This document shows positions 26,289 through 34,778 of a DNA stretch of 64,000 bases, one piece after another. The notes under the pieces are model-generated. The model was not told where the DNA came from and ran no database searches. It saw nothing but the letters and a program-made list of their open reading frames with translations. Origin of the DNA: Intrasporangium flavum (GTDB lineage: Bacteria > Actinomycetota > Actinomycetes > Actinomycetales > Dermatophilaceae); NCBI RefSeq assembly GCF_001956915.1, contig NZ_MLJO01000007.1, forward strand, positions 62,001 through 126,000, given 5' to 3'. Positions within the stretch are counted from its first letter, which is position 1. Every line of letters starts with the position of its first letter. The translations under genes and the position numbers were made by a program.

Positions 26289-27551
26289 GTGACGCAGGAG
26301 AACTCCCTACGCCGCGGTGGTGCGCCCGCTGTCACAGCGGGCAACCTCGTCGTCGCAGGTTCGGTCTTGGCCGCTCTGGCCGCTGGACCGCGGGTACTCG
26401 GTCACGAGGCCTTCACGGGTTACAGCCTCGCCTGGACCGCGATAACGGTCTTCGGCTACGGGCTGGCGATGCCTACGGAGCAGATGATCAGCCGACGACT
26501 CAATGCCGACCCCGCGGCGGACGTCCGAGCCGCCAGCCTGAGGCTCGCCCTCGTGACCGTCGGGGTCTCGGCATTGGCCCTGATCTGGGCAGCACAGTCC
26601 CCGGCGGACAAGAGTTTCACTTTCCTCGGCACGGCGACCGTTCTCGGGGTCGTCGGATGGACCGTCGCAGCCATTGCCCGGGGACGGGTGGCCGGTTCAG
26701 GAGATCTACGACGCTACGCAGGGCTCTTCGGTCTGGAGGGGGGCGTGCGCATCATTCTCGTGGCGGCCGCCATCGCGGTTCCGGAAAGCGTGGGAGCGCC
26801 CGTCCTGGCGGCTGCACTGGGAGGCCCGGTGCTGGTGGCAGGCCTCGTGGGGGCAGTTCGGGGCCTGACACAGACCGGACCGATCCCGGGCGGCAGCTCC
26901 AGCGAGGAGCCGAAGGCCGAGCAGCTCGCGTTCGTGCTCGTGGCGCTTGGGTACCAGGCCTGCCTCAATGCTGCACCGTTCGTCCTCGAGCGAAAGCTCC
27001 TCGACGCGCCTGCCTTGATCGGAGCCTTCGTCGTGACAAGCAGCTACTACCGCTTCGCAAGCGTGCTGGCAGCAGGATTCACCACGCCGGCGCTCGTCCG
27101 CCTGAGTCACGCCCGAGCACGCGGGGACATGGCTGGCTTCTCGGTCATGCGCCGCAGGGCATCCCTCGCTGCAATGGCTGTATCCGCTCTCGCCACCGCT
27201 GCTGCCGCGGGTGCATCGCCAATCGCACTTCCGCTGCTCTACGGGCAGGCTCCGGATGTCCCGCCTGTGGTCGTGGTGGGTCTGGCCGCCTCGACCGTGG
27301 TGGCCACGACGGCTGCTGTCGCCGGTACCGCCCTCTTGGCGTCGCGCCGAGCTGGTGCTGCCTCCGTCCTGTGGATCCTCGGAGCGAGCGTCCTCCTCGT
27401 CCTGGTGGCACTCGATCCCGGCCTCGGGTGGGTGACCGCAGTCGGGCTCGTCGCGGGTCCATCCGTCGTCCTGGCCGGTACCCTCATCCTCGGCCGGCGC
27501 GCGGATCGAGCAGGCGCGCAGGAACGGGAGCCCCAGGCAGGCATCGCCTGA
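26289..27551 (+). CDS. Polysaccharide/lipid-sugar flippase-like membrane protein
   Basis: A 420-residue protein with roughly twelve hydrophobic segments and no large soluble domain. Organisation and segments such as FTGYSLAWTAITVFGYGLAMPTEQ followed by an Arg-rich loop fit the MATE/Wzx-like oligosaccharide flippase superfamily, but no diagnostic motif is strong. GTG 26289 has AGGAG five bases upstream. It is divergent from the GDP-deoxysugar operon and may export its lipid-linked product. Confidence in a membrane transporter is high, in the specific role modest. Confidence 0.7.
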   Translation: MTQENSLRRGGAPAVTAGNLVVAGSVLAALAAGPRVLGHEAFTGYSLAWTAITVFGYGLAMPTEQMISRRLNADPAADVRAASLRLALVTVGVSALALIWAAQSPADKSFTFLGTATVLGVVGWTVAAIARGRVAGSGDLRRYAGLFGLEGGVRIILVAAAIAVPESVGAPVLAAALGGPVLVAGLVGAVRGLTQTGPIPGGSSSEEPKAEQLAFVLVALGYQACLNAAPFVLERKLLDAPALIGAFVVTSSYYRFASVLAAGFTTPALVRLSHARARGDMAGFSVMRRRASLAAMAVSALATAAAAGASPIALPLLYGQAPDVPPVVVVGLAASTVVATTAAVAGTALLASRRAGAASVLWILGASVLLVLVALDPGLGWVTAVGLVAGPSVVLAGTLILGRRADRAGAQEREPQAGIA

Positions 27552-27598
27552 CCCAAGGAGCGCCTTGCGCGAAACCGGGACCGACCGAGGGTCACGGG

Positions 27599-27844
27599 TC
27601 AGCGAGAACGCGCCTCACGACGGCGGAACCAACGGGAACGCCGGCCTCGATTGTGCGCGGCGATCATCGCCAGCTCGGCCTCGTGGTCGCGCACCTGCTG
27701 GAGCATGGTGCGCGGCGTGGGCGGCGGCCACTTCTGGGCGCGCGGGTCGTTCGTGTCCATGACGAACTCGGTCCAGCCGTAGTCGTCGCGGTAGCGGAGC
27801 TGTCCGTCCCCGACGTAATACCACCCTGCAGGCTTCTCACCCAT
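27599..27844 (-). CDS. Small protein with DUF2510-like GWY...[11 protein letters not shown] motif
   Basis: An 81-residue soluble protein. The N-terminal [21 protein letters not shown] resembles the short DUF2510 domain (Gly-Trp-Tyr then Arg-Tyr-x-Asp and Trp-Thr), usually found at the N-terminus of actinobacterial membrane proteins, but no membrane segment follows. The C-terminus is basic and His/Arg rich. ATG 27844 was preferred over the longer frame because the domain starts immediately after it. Convergent with the flippase gene. Function unknown. Confidence 0.65.
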   Translation of the reverse strand: MGEKPAGWYYVGDGQLRYRDDYGWTEFVMDTNDPRAQKWPPPTPRTMLQQVRDHEAELAMIAAHNRGRRSRWFRRREARSR

Positions 27845-28149
27845 TGCTCCCCCACACCCGAACCGACGGATCTGCCCCTTGCCCCCTTGAGCACAAGATA
27901 GCGGCGGATTCGCCCCATAGACGCGCATGCCTGATTAGTCCGATTTGCCACCGCCCCAATGAAATTCACGAAATGGACAAGTCGGGCACAAGGATCTTGC
28001 AAGGCAGCAGCAACCCGGTGGTTCACCGAGCCTCATCACGCCCCTTCGCGCTCCCCGTAGAATCGGCTGGTCCGCGCTCCCGCGAGCGCGGCAAGGGTGT
28101 GCCGGGAAGACTGGTCGGCGTCTCTCGTCGACGACCCCGGAGGCATCTC
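27845..28149. other. 305-base intergenic region holding the nhaA promoter and leader
   Basis: This gap separates the DUF2510-like gene (leftward) and nhaA (rightward), so it should hold both promoters. A tagaat hexamer at 28058-28063 could be an nhaA -10, without a good -35. The last 80 bases have strong secondary-structure potential and are listed separately. I see no gene or RNA gene in the first 200 bases. Confidence 0.6.
28072..28149 (+). promoter_or_regulatory. Structured nhaA leader, possible cis-regulatory RNA
   Basis: A perfect 8-bp hairpin (ccgcgctc at 28072-28079, gagcgcgg at 28084-28091) is followed by gtgtgccgggaagactgg and a second stem, gccg at 28101-28104 with cggc at 28116-28119. 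The palindrome cgtcgacg comes next, and then the ribosome-binding site GGAGG before GTG 28150. This compact series of helices directly ahead of a cation antiporter gene suggests an RNA control element. Function and ligand are not established. Confidence 0.45.
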
Positions 28150-29493
28150 GTGACCAAGGACCACACCGCCAGCTCCTCGCCCGCAGGCAGTGCAAAGAGC
28201 CGCATCCTCGGCCGCGGCACCTGGCGTGATGCCCGGTACGTCGCTGAGGTGCTGCGGCAGGAGACCGTCGGCGGGGCCATCCTCCTGTCAGCCGCCGTGG
28301 TCGCCCTCATCTGGGCGAACTCCCCCTGGCGCGATGCCTACGCGAGCCTGCGTGACACGACCGTCGGCCCGAGCGCCCTGCATCTGGACCTCAGTCTCGG
28401 CGCGTGGGCCGCTGACGGGCTCCTCGCCGTGTTCTTCCTCGTCGCCGGCATCGAGCTCAAGCGCGAGTTCGTGGCCGGCGACCTGTCCGACCGACGCAAG
28501 GCTGCCCTGCCGATCGCGGCGGCGGCGTGCGGCGTCGCACTCCCCGCCCTGCTCTACGCGGCGACGGTGGTCCTGGTCGAGCACGGGGGCGCAGACCTCT
28601 CGGCGTCGCTTCGCGGCTGGGCCGTTCCGACAGCGACCGACATCGCCTTCGCCCTCGCCGTCCTCGCGGTCATCGGCACGCACCTTCCGAGCGCCCTGCG
28701 CTCCTTCCTGTTGACGCTCGCCGTCGTGGACGACCTCATCGCGATCACCATCATCGCGATCTTCTACACGGAGTCGGTCCATCTGGTCTGGTTGCTGGCG
28801 GCCGCCGCGCCGCTAGCGGCCTGGCGGATCCTCCTGCGCCGCAAGCTCACCAACCCATTCCTCCTCGCCGTACCAGCAGTCGTGGCGTGGGCCCTGGTTC
28901 ATGCAAGCGGGGTTCACGCGACCGTGGCCGGCGTGCTGCTCGGGCTCCTTGTCCCCGTCAACCGAGAGCGCGAGGAGGACCCCGACGTCCACACCCTGGC
29001 CGAACGGATGGAGCACAAGGTCCGCCCCTTCTCGGCCGGGTTCGCCGTGCCCGTCTTCGCCTTCTTCGCGGCCGGAGTCACGGTGGTGGGTGGCGGGTTC
29101 GGCGCCGCCGTCACCGACGCCGCGGCGCTGGGTGTCGTCGTCGGACTGGTCGTGGGCAAGACCGTCGGAGTGCTCGGCGGCACCTGGGCGGTCGCCCGCT
29201 TCACCCGGGCCGAGCTCGACTCGGACCTGTCATGGACCGACGTGCTCGGGCTGTCCATCCTCGCCGGTGTGGGTTTCACCGTGAGCCTGCTCGTCAGCGA
29301 GCTGGCCTTCGGCGCCGGCTCCGCCCGCGACGAGCACGTCAAGCTCGCCGTTCTCACCGGGAGCCTCCTGGCTGCCCTCCTCGCGACGATCGTCCTTCGA
29401 CAGCGCAACCGTCACTACCGTCTCGTCGAGCTTCGCGAGACCGAGGATCGGGACCGCGACGGCATCCCGGACGTGTACGAAGACGTCGACTAA
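28150..29493 (+). CDS. nhaA: Na+/H+ antiporter NhaA
   Basis: A 447-residue membrane antiporter exchanging Na+ (or Li+) for protons. Family landmarks are present: [24 protein letters not shown] near the start, [10 protein letters not shown], the assembly of [15 protein letters not shown], and the paired aspartates of the ion site in [24 protein letters not shown] is near the end. The C-terminus has a hydrophilic tail with [15 protein letters not shown], resembling a calcium-loop-like acidic stretch. GTG 28150 follows GGAGG by six bases. Length is near that of actinobacterial NhaA, with an extended tail relative to the enterobacterial protein. Confidence 0.95.
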   Translation: MTKDHTASSSPAGSAKSRILGRGTWRDARYVAEVLRQETVGGAILLSAAVVALIWANSPWRDAYASLRDTTVGPSALHLDLSLGAWAADGLLAVFFLVAGIELKREFVAGDLSDRRKAALPIAAAACGVALPALLYAATVVLVEHGGADLSASLRGWAVPTATDIAFALAVLAVIGTHLPSALRSFLLTLAVVDDLIAITIIAIFYTESVHLVWLLAAAAPLAAWRILLRRKLTNPFLLAVPAVVAWALVHASGVHATVAGVLLGLLVPVNREREEDPDVHTLAERMEHKVRPFSAGFAVPVFAFFAAGVTVVGGGFGAAVTDAAALGVVVGLVVGKTVGVLGGTWAVARFTRAELDSDLSWTDVLGLSILAGVGFTVSLLVSELAFGAGSARDEHVKLAVLTGSLLAALLATIVLRQRNRHYRLVELRETEDRDRDGIPDVYEDVD

Positions 29494-29553
29494 CAGCACC
29501 CCTCCAGCGCGACACGAAGGACGGAAGTCCGGACACGTGCTCCCGCTGCGGTT

Positions 29554-30864
29554 ATGTTGCACGCAATGCTCACGGAACCGCGCGACCGAGGGAGCGCCAC
29601 CTCCGCCCCTGAGGCCGGGGACGCCCGGGCGTGGGTGCCGCGGTCCGTCCTCGTCGTCATCTCCGGCTATGTGGTGCTCCGCTGTCTCAACTTCCTCGAG
29701 TTGTGGTGGGCGTCCACGGCGCAGAGCGGGAGTGGCCCGGCCAACCCAGGGGGCAGCCCCTCGGAGTATTTCGTCCACTCGCCGACGCCGCCGTCACCAG
29801 GTCTGGGCGGCCTTCTGTCCAACTGGGACGGCCAGTGGTACGAACGCATCGCGACGGACGGCTACCCGACTGGCGACGCCATTCGTTCGCCCAACGACGC
29901 GTGGGCCTGGGCTTTCCCGCCCCTCTTTCCAGCGCTGGCCCGACTGGTCATGGCCGTGACGGGCCTTGGCTTTCCGGCTGCTTCGATCGCCGTCAACCTT
30001 CTGCTCGGCCTGCTCGCGAGTCTGCTGCTACTCCGGATCCTTTGCCCCGCCGTCGGCGCCGTTGTCGCCGCCGTGGCAGCAGTGAGTCTCAACGCCTTCC
30101 CGTCAGCTCCCCTGCTGGGTCTGGCTTACAGCGAACCCGCGGCACTGTTGCTGGTGCTCTTGACACTGTCGGCACTCATGTCGAGGCGCTACGGCCTCGC
30201 GTTCGTCTGGATCGCGCTGCTCTCGCTCACCCGACCGGTGGCGGTGCCCTTCGCGGTCGTCATCGCCGTCCAGTGGTGGTCGTGGCACCGCGACCCTGCC
30301 GGACGTCCTGCCATGCGCGTCCGCGTTGCGTCCGCGGCGTGTGCGCTCTTGGCCCTCGCATCACCTTGGCTGTGGAGCACCATCACGGGCATCGTCGCCG
30401 GACGGTCGGCGGGCACGCGGTTGGGAAACGGGCCGTTGTCCGGCACCGCTCGAGCGTCGTCGATGTTGAGGTCGTTCGAGTTCGGCTGGTTCGGCGGGCT
30501 GTGGCGCGCGGGTGGACCGGCCGTGGTGCTTCTCCTCGCGCTGGCCGTCGTCATCCTGCTGCTCGGGGCTGTACTCCTCGCGAGACGCCTCGACGTCCCT
30601 CCGGAGTTGTGCGCTTGGGGAGTCGCCTACGTCGTCTTCGTTCTCCTCGTGACTCCCGTGACGCCCGGCGTCATCCGCTACCTGCTGCTCGCCGCGCCGT
30701 TTCTCGCGACCGCGCTAGCGGCTCTTCTTCGCAACCGGCCGTCCGCCGCGAAGGTCGCCGGCCTCATAGTCGTCACCCTCCTCGCACTGTGGGGCCAGTG
30801 GCTGTGGATTCGATACCTGTACATCCTCGATCCCGCGCCTGCCCTGCTGCCGTGGGCACCATGA
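29554..30864 (+). CDS. PIG-V-like GT-C mannosyltransferase, paralogue 2
   Basis: A 436-residue polytopic protein with the signature SNWDGQWYERIATDGYP in the first external loop, WAFPPLFPALARLVMA, and SLTRPVAVPFAVVIAV. It is clearly homologous over its length to the proteins at 17125-18411 and 30916-32145. It would transfer a sugar from a polyprenyl phosphate to an external acceptor. Starts at ATG 29554 and 29566 are both possible and neither has a clear ribosome-binding site. It is convergent with paralogue 3, 51 bases away. Confidence 0.8.
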   Translation: MLHAMLTEPRDRGSATSAPEAGDARAWVPRSVLVVISGYVVLRCLNFLELWWASTAQSGSGPANPGGSPSEYFVHSPTPPSPGLGGLLSNWDGQWYERIATDGYPTGDAIRSPNDAWAWAFPPLFPALARLVMAVTGLGFPAASIAVNLLLGLLASLLLLRILCPAVGAVVAAVAAVSLNAFPSAPLLGLAYSEPAALLLVLLTLSALMSRRYGLAFVWIALLSLTRPVAVPFAVVIAVQWWSWHRDPAGRPAMRVRVASAACALLALASPWLWSTITGIVAGRSAGTRLGNGPLSGTARASSMLRSFEFGWFGGLWRAGGPAVVLLLALAVVILLLGAVLLARRLDVPPELCAWGVAYVVFVLLVTPVTPGVIRYLLLAAPFLATALAALLRNRPSAAKVAGLIVVTLLALWGQWLWIRYLYILDPAPALLPWAP

Positions 30865-30915
30865 CCCGCTGAAGCAGCACCGCCCAGGGTGGCAGCCGCG
30901 CACTGAGCCGAAGCG

Positions 30916-32145
30916 TCAGGGCAGGTAGACCGGCGCGACGTGGCTCGGGATGACGAGCAGGTAGCGCACGTAGCAGTACTGGGCGAAGAGCCCGATCACC
31001 ACCAGCACGCCAAGCCGGCTCCGACGCGCCCACACGGGCAGCGTCGCGGCCGGGGCCGCGACCATCGGCAGCGTCGGCACCATGAGCAGGTAGCGCAGGA
31101 TCCCCGGGTGCATCGACGTGGCGGCGGCCAGAAAGAACGGATACGACGCGAACCAGGCCCGCATCTCCACGCCCCAGCTGCTCGAGCGGCGGCTCACGGC
31201 GTAGAGCATCGTCAGGCTGACGAGCACCACGACGCCGAGCAGCCCCGGCAGGTCGAGTTCGCGCAGCGAGGCGCCGAACCAGCCGAAGGCCATCGAGCGC
31301 TGGCCCTCGGTTCGGGCGAACCCGTTGGCCGGCCCGATGAAGGCGGCACCGACCGACAGCCACGTGAACGCGCCCACCACCGAGTAGACGGCGGACGCCC
31401 CGAGCAGGACGCGCTGACGTCGAGTCACCGTTGACGGTTGCTCGCCGCGCTCACGCAGATACCAGTGCACGGCGATGACGACGGCGAACGGTGGGGTGAT
31501 GAGGCGGGTGAGGGACAGGAGCACGAGCAGGACGAGGACGGCGCCGTAGCGGTGGCGGCTCACGGCGTAGAGGCAGGAGAGGAGCAGGAGCAGGCTGAGC
31601 GACGCCGAGTAGGCGGCGCCGAGGATCGGCGCGCTGACGAAGAGGTTCGCCAGGAGCACCCCCGTCCGGGCCACGCGTCGGCCACCCGCGCGTTCGAGCA
31701 GCAGGTAGAGCACCACCATCGCCGCGGCGCCGGCTAGGAGGCTGAGCGTCGCGGCCGCGTGCGGGAAGTCCATCCGCGTCACCACCATGAGCGCGCGGAC
31801 GAGGAACGGGTAGAGCGGAGGGAACTGCCAGGCCCACAGGGCGTCGGCGGCTCCGTGCTCGCCGGGCGCGGGCACCTGATAGCCCTGCTCGGCGATGAAC
31901 TGGTACCACTGACCGTCCCAGTTCGTGAGCACGCCGAACAGGCCCGGGTCGGCGGGCTTCGGGGCGTAGGTGAACATCCCCGCCGGGGCCGGAGGCAGCG
32001 ACACCTGGAACCTCGAGGCGACCGCCATGAAGACGGCGTCGACGGCCCGCGTCACGACGAAGACGGGCAGCGCCCAGCGCAACGCGTCCCGTGCCGGTCG
32101 TTGCGTCGACCGGACTGCGCGCGCGACCTGAACCTGGACGCTCAT
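30916..32145 (-). CDS. PIG-V-like GT-C mannosyltransferase, paralogue 3
   Basis: A 409-residue membrane protein with TNWDGQWYQFIAEQGYQVP, WQFPPLYPFLVRALM and SLTRLITPPFAVVIAV, the same landmarks as the two paralogues. It has about ten membrane helices. ATG 32145 was chosen for agreement with the paralogues; GTG 32196 would add 17 residues with no clear benefit. The tail-to-tail arrangement with paralogue 2 suggests an inverted duplication or separate acquisition. Substrate unknown. Confidence 0.8.
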   Translation of the reverse strand: MSVQVQVARAVRSTQRPARDALRWALPVFVVTRAVDAVFMAVASRFQVSLPPAPAGMFTYAPKPADPGLFGVLTNWDGQWYQFIAEQGYQVPAPGEHGAADALWAWQFPPLYPFLVRALMVVTRMDFPHAAATLSLLAGAAAMVVLYLLLERAGGRRVARTGVLLANLFVSAPILGAAYSASLSLLLLLSCLYAVSRHRYGAVLVLLVLLSLTRLITPPFAVVIAVHWYLRERGEQPSTVTRRQRVLLGASAVYSVVGAFTWLSVGAAFIGPANGFARTEGQRSMAFGWFGASLRELDLPGLLGVVVLVSLTMLYAVSRRSSSWGVEMRAWFASYPFFLAAATSMHPGILRYLLMVPTLPMVAAPAATLPVWARRSRLGVLVVIGLFAQYCYVRYLLVIPSHVAPVYLP

Positions 32146-32368
32146 GTGGCGCACCCCACCCCGTGCTGCGTGTGTCAGAGCCCCCCGATGACTCACTTGC
32201 TCCCGCAGGGTAGAGGCGCGCTCCTGCCGACCGCACGGTTTCGGGTGAAGTCGGACAAACCCGCGTGTGAGTGTCCCGTCCGCGTCGGGGTAGGGGAGTC
32301 ACAGTAGGGTGGCAACCGGTAGGCGCGCGTCCCGCGCGCACCCCGAGCGAGAGCGAGGCAGACAGCCG

Positions 32369-32875
32369 ATGAGCACGGACCCGCGGCAGGAGCGGACACT
32401 GGGCCAGCTGGTCGCGTCCGCGACCCAGGACATCTCGGCGCTCATCCGCAGCGAGATCGCGCTGGCAAAGGCCGAGGTCTCGGTCCAGTTCAAGAAGGCC
32501 GGTGTCGGCGGAGGCCTGCTGGCCGGTGCCGCGGTCATCCTCTTCTACTCGGTCTACTTCATCTTCACGACGATCGCCGAGGGCCTCACCGCGCTCGGCC
32601 TGCCGCGGTGGCTCGGCTTCCTCATCGTCACGGTGTTCATGCTGCTCGTGGCGGCGGTGCTCGCCCTGCTCGGCGTGCGCAAGATGAAGACCGTCAAGCC
32701 CTCGCCCGACAAGGCGATCGCCAACGCCCAGCAGACCGTCGAGGGCGTCAAGGCCGCCCTGGCCAACCCGGGCACCGTCGTGCCCGCACCGCGCCCCGAG
32801 TGGGACCGCAAGGACCTCCCGGCCGCGCCGGTCACCCCCTCCACCCCTGCCGTCGACGCCTCGCGCGACGCCTGA
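32369..32875 (+). CDS. Phage-holin-family (DUF1469) membrane protein
   Basis: A 168-residue protein with a helical N-terminus (LGQLVASATQDISALIRSEIALAKAEV), two adjacent transmembrane helices, and a long Ala/Pro tail. This is the layout of the Phage_holin_3_6/DUF1469 family, which is chromosomal and common in actinobacteria despite its name; no other phage gene is nearby. Function is unknown, possibly envelope-related. Only 19 bases separate it from the next gene. ATG 32369 begins the typical MSTD sequence. Confidence 0.82.
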   Translation: MSTDPRQERTLGQLVASATQDISALIRSEIALAKAEVSVQFKKAGVGGGLLAGAAVILFYSVYFIFTTIAEGLTALGLPRWLGFLIVTVFMLLVAAVLALLGVRKMKTVKPSPDKAIANAQQTVEGVKAALANPGTVVPAPRPEWDRKDLPAAPVTPSTPAVDASRDA

Positions 32876-32894
32876 CGCCTCACCGCGCCCTCCC

Positions 32895-33806
32895 ATGCCC
32901 GTCGACGCTGCGTTCGTCAACGTCGAGGGTCCGTGGGAGCACCGCTACGTCTCCGCCAACGGCGCCCGGTTCCACGTCGCCGAGCTGGGTGACGGGCCGC
33001 TCGTCCTGCTCCTGCACGGCTTCCCGCAGTTCTGGTACACGTGGCGCCACCAGATGGTCGCGCTCGCCGAGGCCGGGTTCCGCGTGGCAGCGATGGACCT
33101 GCGCGGCTACGGCGGCAGCGACAAGCCGCCCCGCGGCTACGACACGTACATGTCGACCCTCGACGCCGCGAGTGTCATCCGCGCGCTCGGCGAGAAGCAG
33201 GCCGTCGTCGTCGGCCAGGGCCTCGGCGGCTGGATCTCGTGGTCGATGCCGACGTTCCGGCGCGACGTCACCCGGGCCGTCGCGTCGCTGTCGATGCCGC
33301 ACCCGCGGATCATGCGCCACGCGACGTGGACCGACCGCAAGCAGAGGCGCGCGTCGAGCTGGATCGTCGGCCTCCAGCGTCCGTTCGTGCCGGAGCGCGA
33401 GATGGCCGAGTCGCACGAGTACGTCGGCGAGCTGATGCGCGCGTGGTCCTCGCCGTTCGGCGAGTTCCCCACGGACACAGACGTGGAGCGCTACGGCGAC
33501 GCCATGATGATCCCGTTCGTCGCCCACTCCGCGGCCGAGCACTACCGCTGGCTCGGACGCTCGTCGGTCCGCCCCGACGGCCCGCTGTTCATGCGTCGCG
33601 TCCGCCACGCGATCCGCGTCCCGGTGCTGCAGCTGCAGGGCACCGACGACGGATGCGTGCTGCCCGCGTCGACGCGCGGCTCGGGCGCGTTCGTCCCCGG
33701 CGACTACCGGCACGTCAACGTCGAGGGCGCCGGGCACTTCCTCACCGAGGAGGCGCCCGAACAGGTCAACGCAGCACTGCTGTCGTGGCTGAGGTCGCTG
33801 GACTGA
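32895..33806 (+). CDS. Alpha/beta hydrolase-fold protein lacking the nucleophile
   Basis: A 303-residue alpha/beta-hydrolase of the epoxide-hydrolase-like group. The oxyanion-hole motif LLLHGFPQFWYTWRHQM, DLRGYGGSDKP and a C-terminal EGAGHFLTEEAPEQV with the catalytic His are all present. The nucleophile elbow, however, reads VGQGLGGW (residues 106-113): Gly109 sits where Ser or Asp should be. Ordinary hydrolysis is therefore doubtful unless another residue acts. It may be a binding or lyase-type relative. Its stop overlaps the start of the beta-lactamase-like gene (TGATG). Confidence 0.82.
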   Translation: MPVDAAFVNVEGPWEHRYVSANGARFHVAELGDGPLVLLLHGFPQFWYTWRHQMVALAEAGFRVAAMDLRGYGGSDKPPRGYDTYMSTLDAASVIRALGEKQAVVVGQGLGGWISWSMPTFRRDVTRAVASLSMPHPRIMRHATWTDRKQRRASSWIVGLQRPFVPEREMAESHEYVGELMRAWSSPFGEFPTDTDVERYGDAMMIPFVAHSAAEHYRWLGRSSVRPDGPLFMRRVRHAIRVPVLQLQGTDDGCVLPASTRGSGAFVPGDYRHVNVEGAGHFLTEEAPEQVNAALLSWLRSLD

Positions 33807-34636
33807 TGCAGCTCGAGCTTCCCGACGCCGGCGGAGTCACGTGGTCGGTGTGCCTGCGCGACGCCGAGGGCACGACGCTCGCGGCCGAGCACCCCGAGGT
33901 GCCCCTGCGCACGGCGTCCGTCGGCAAGGTGCTGCTCCTGCTCGAGACGGCGCGCGGGCTCGTCGCCGGCGACCTCTCCCCCGACGAGCCGCTCACCCGC
34001 TCGGTCGACCTCTGGGTCGGCGACTCCGGCCTCTGGCACACGCTGTCCGTGGAGACCCTCCCCCTCGTCGACGTCGCCGCGCTCGTCGGCGCCGTGTCCG
34101 ACAACCTCGCCACCAACGTCCTGCTCCGACGCGTGGGCCTGGCCGAGGTCGCCGCGCGCGCCACCGCTCTCGGGCTCAGGTCGACCGCCCTGCACGACCG
34201 CGTCCGCGATGTCCGCTCCGACGACCACCCGGCGACGCTCTCGACCGGGAACGCGGCCGAGCTGAGCTCGCTCATGGTCAGGCTCGCGAACGGGACGGCG
34301 ATCGGCCCGGAGCCGGATCGCCTTGTCCGGCAATGGCTCTCGGCGAACGTCGATCAGTCGATGGTCGGCTCCGTCCTCGTCGACCAGGCCGGCCTCGACC
34401 CCATCGCGCACCACGTCTCGCTCGGTGAGGAACGCGTCCTGTGGAACAAGACGGGGACCGACGCCGGGGTACGGGCCGACGTCGGCGCGGTGACCGCCGG
34501 CGGTCGCACCGTCGCCTGGGCGGCCGTCGCGAACTGGGACCCCGCGGTCGGCACCTCGCTCGACCACCTCACGGTGTGGGCCGTGCTGCGCGGGATGCGC
34601 CAGGTCGGAGAGCTCGTCCTCGACGCCGTGGCGTAG
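33806..34636 (+). CDS. Class A beta-lactamase-fold serine hydrolase without signal peptide
   Basis: A 276-residue protein with the three active-site motifs of the penicillin-recognising fold: S38-V-G-K41, S98-D-N and K215-T-G. There is no signal peptide, so it appears cytosolic. The loop where Glu166 of true class A beta-lactamases would lie (VRSDDHPATLSTGN) has no ExxxN pattern. A beta-lactam-destroying role is thus uncertain; a peptidase or amidase role is equally possible. It is coupled to the preceding hydrolase by a one-base overlap. Confidence 0.8.
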   Translation: MQLELPDAGGVTWSVCLRDAEGTTLAAEHPEVPLRTASVGKVLLLLETARGLVAGDLSPDEPLTRSVDLWVGDSGLWHTLSVETLPLVDVAALVGAVSDNLATNVLLRRVGLAEVAARATALGLRSTALHDRVRDVRSDDHPATLSTGNAAELSSLMVRLANGTAIGPEPDRLVRQWLSANVDQSMVGSVLVDQAGLDPIAHHVSLGEERVLWNKTGTDAGVRADVGAVTAGGRTVAWAAVANWDPAVGTSLDHLTVWAVLRGMRQVGELVLDAVA

Positions 34637-34694
34637 GAGCCGCCGTCCCGCCTGTTGCTCGAGCAACGACATGCAGGTCCACGAAAGGCGGCTC
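34637..34694 (+). terminator. Nested inverted repeat after the beta-lactamase-like gene
   Basis: Outer arms gagccgcc (34637-34644) and ggcggctc (34687-34694) enclose a perfect 14-bp palindrome gttgctcgagcaac (34654-34667). It starts directly after the stop codon. Likely a terminator, although no T-tract follows beyond gcgctttt-like sequence at 34696-34703. Confidence 0.5.
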
Positions 34695-34778
34695 GCGCTT
34701 TTCCCGGACGCAGGCCCCCGTTCGGGGTAACGTGCCCCTGGCCAGACGAGGCGACACACCATACTTCTCGGGGGAGAT

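Noticed and set aside
27845-28060. RNA gene in the large gap before nhaA
   Set aside because: No tRNA-like fold, no long stem and no terminator in the first 200 bases; only the leader proper shows structure.
32369-32875. Holin-family gene as evidence of a prophage
   Set aside because: DUF1469 proteins are ordinary chromosomal genes in actinobacteria; no integrase, terminase or structural phage gene is present.
33806-34636. Antibiotic-resistance beta-lactamase
   Set aside because: No signal peptide and no class A Glu in the omega loop, so resistance cannot be claimed from motifs alone.
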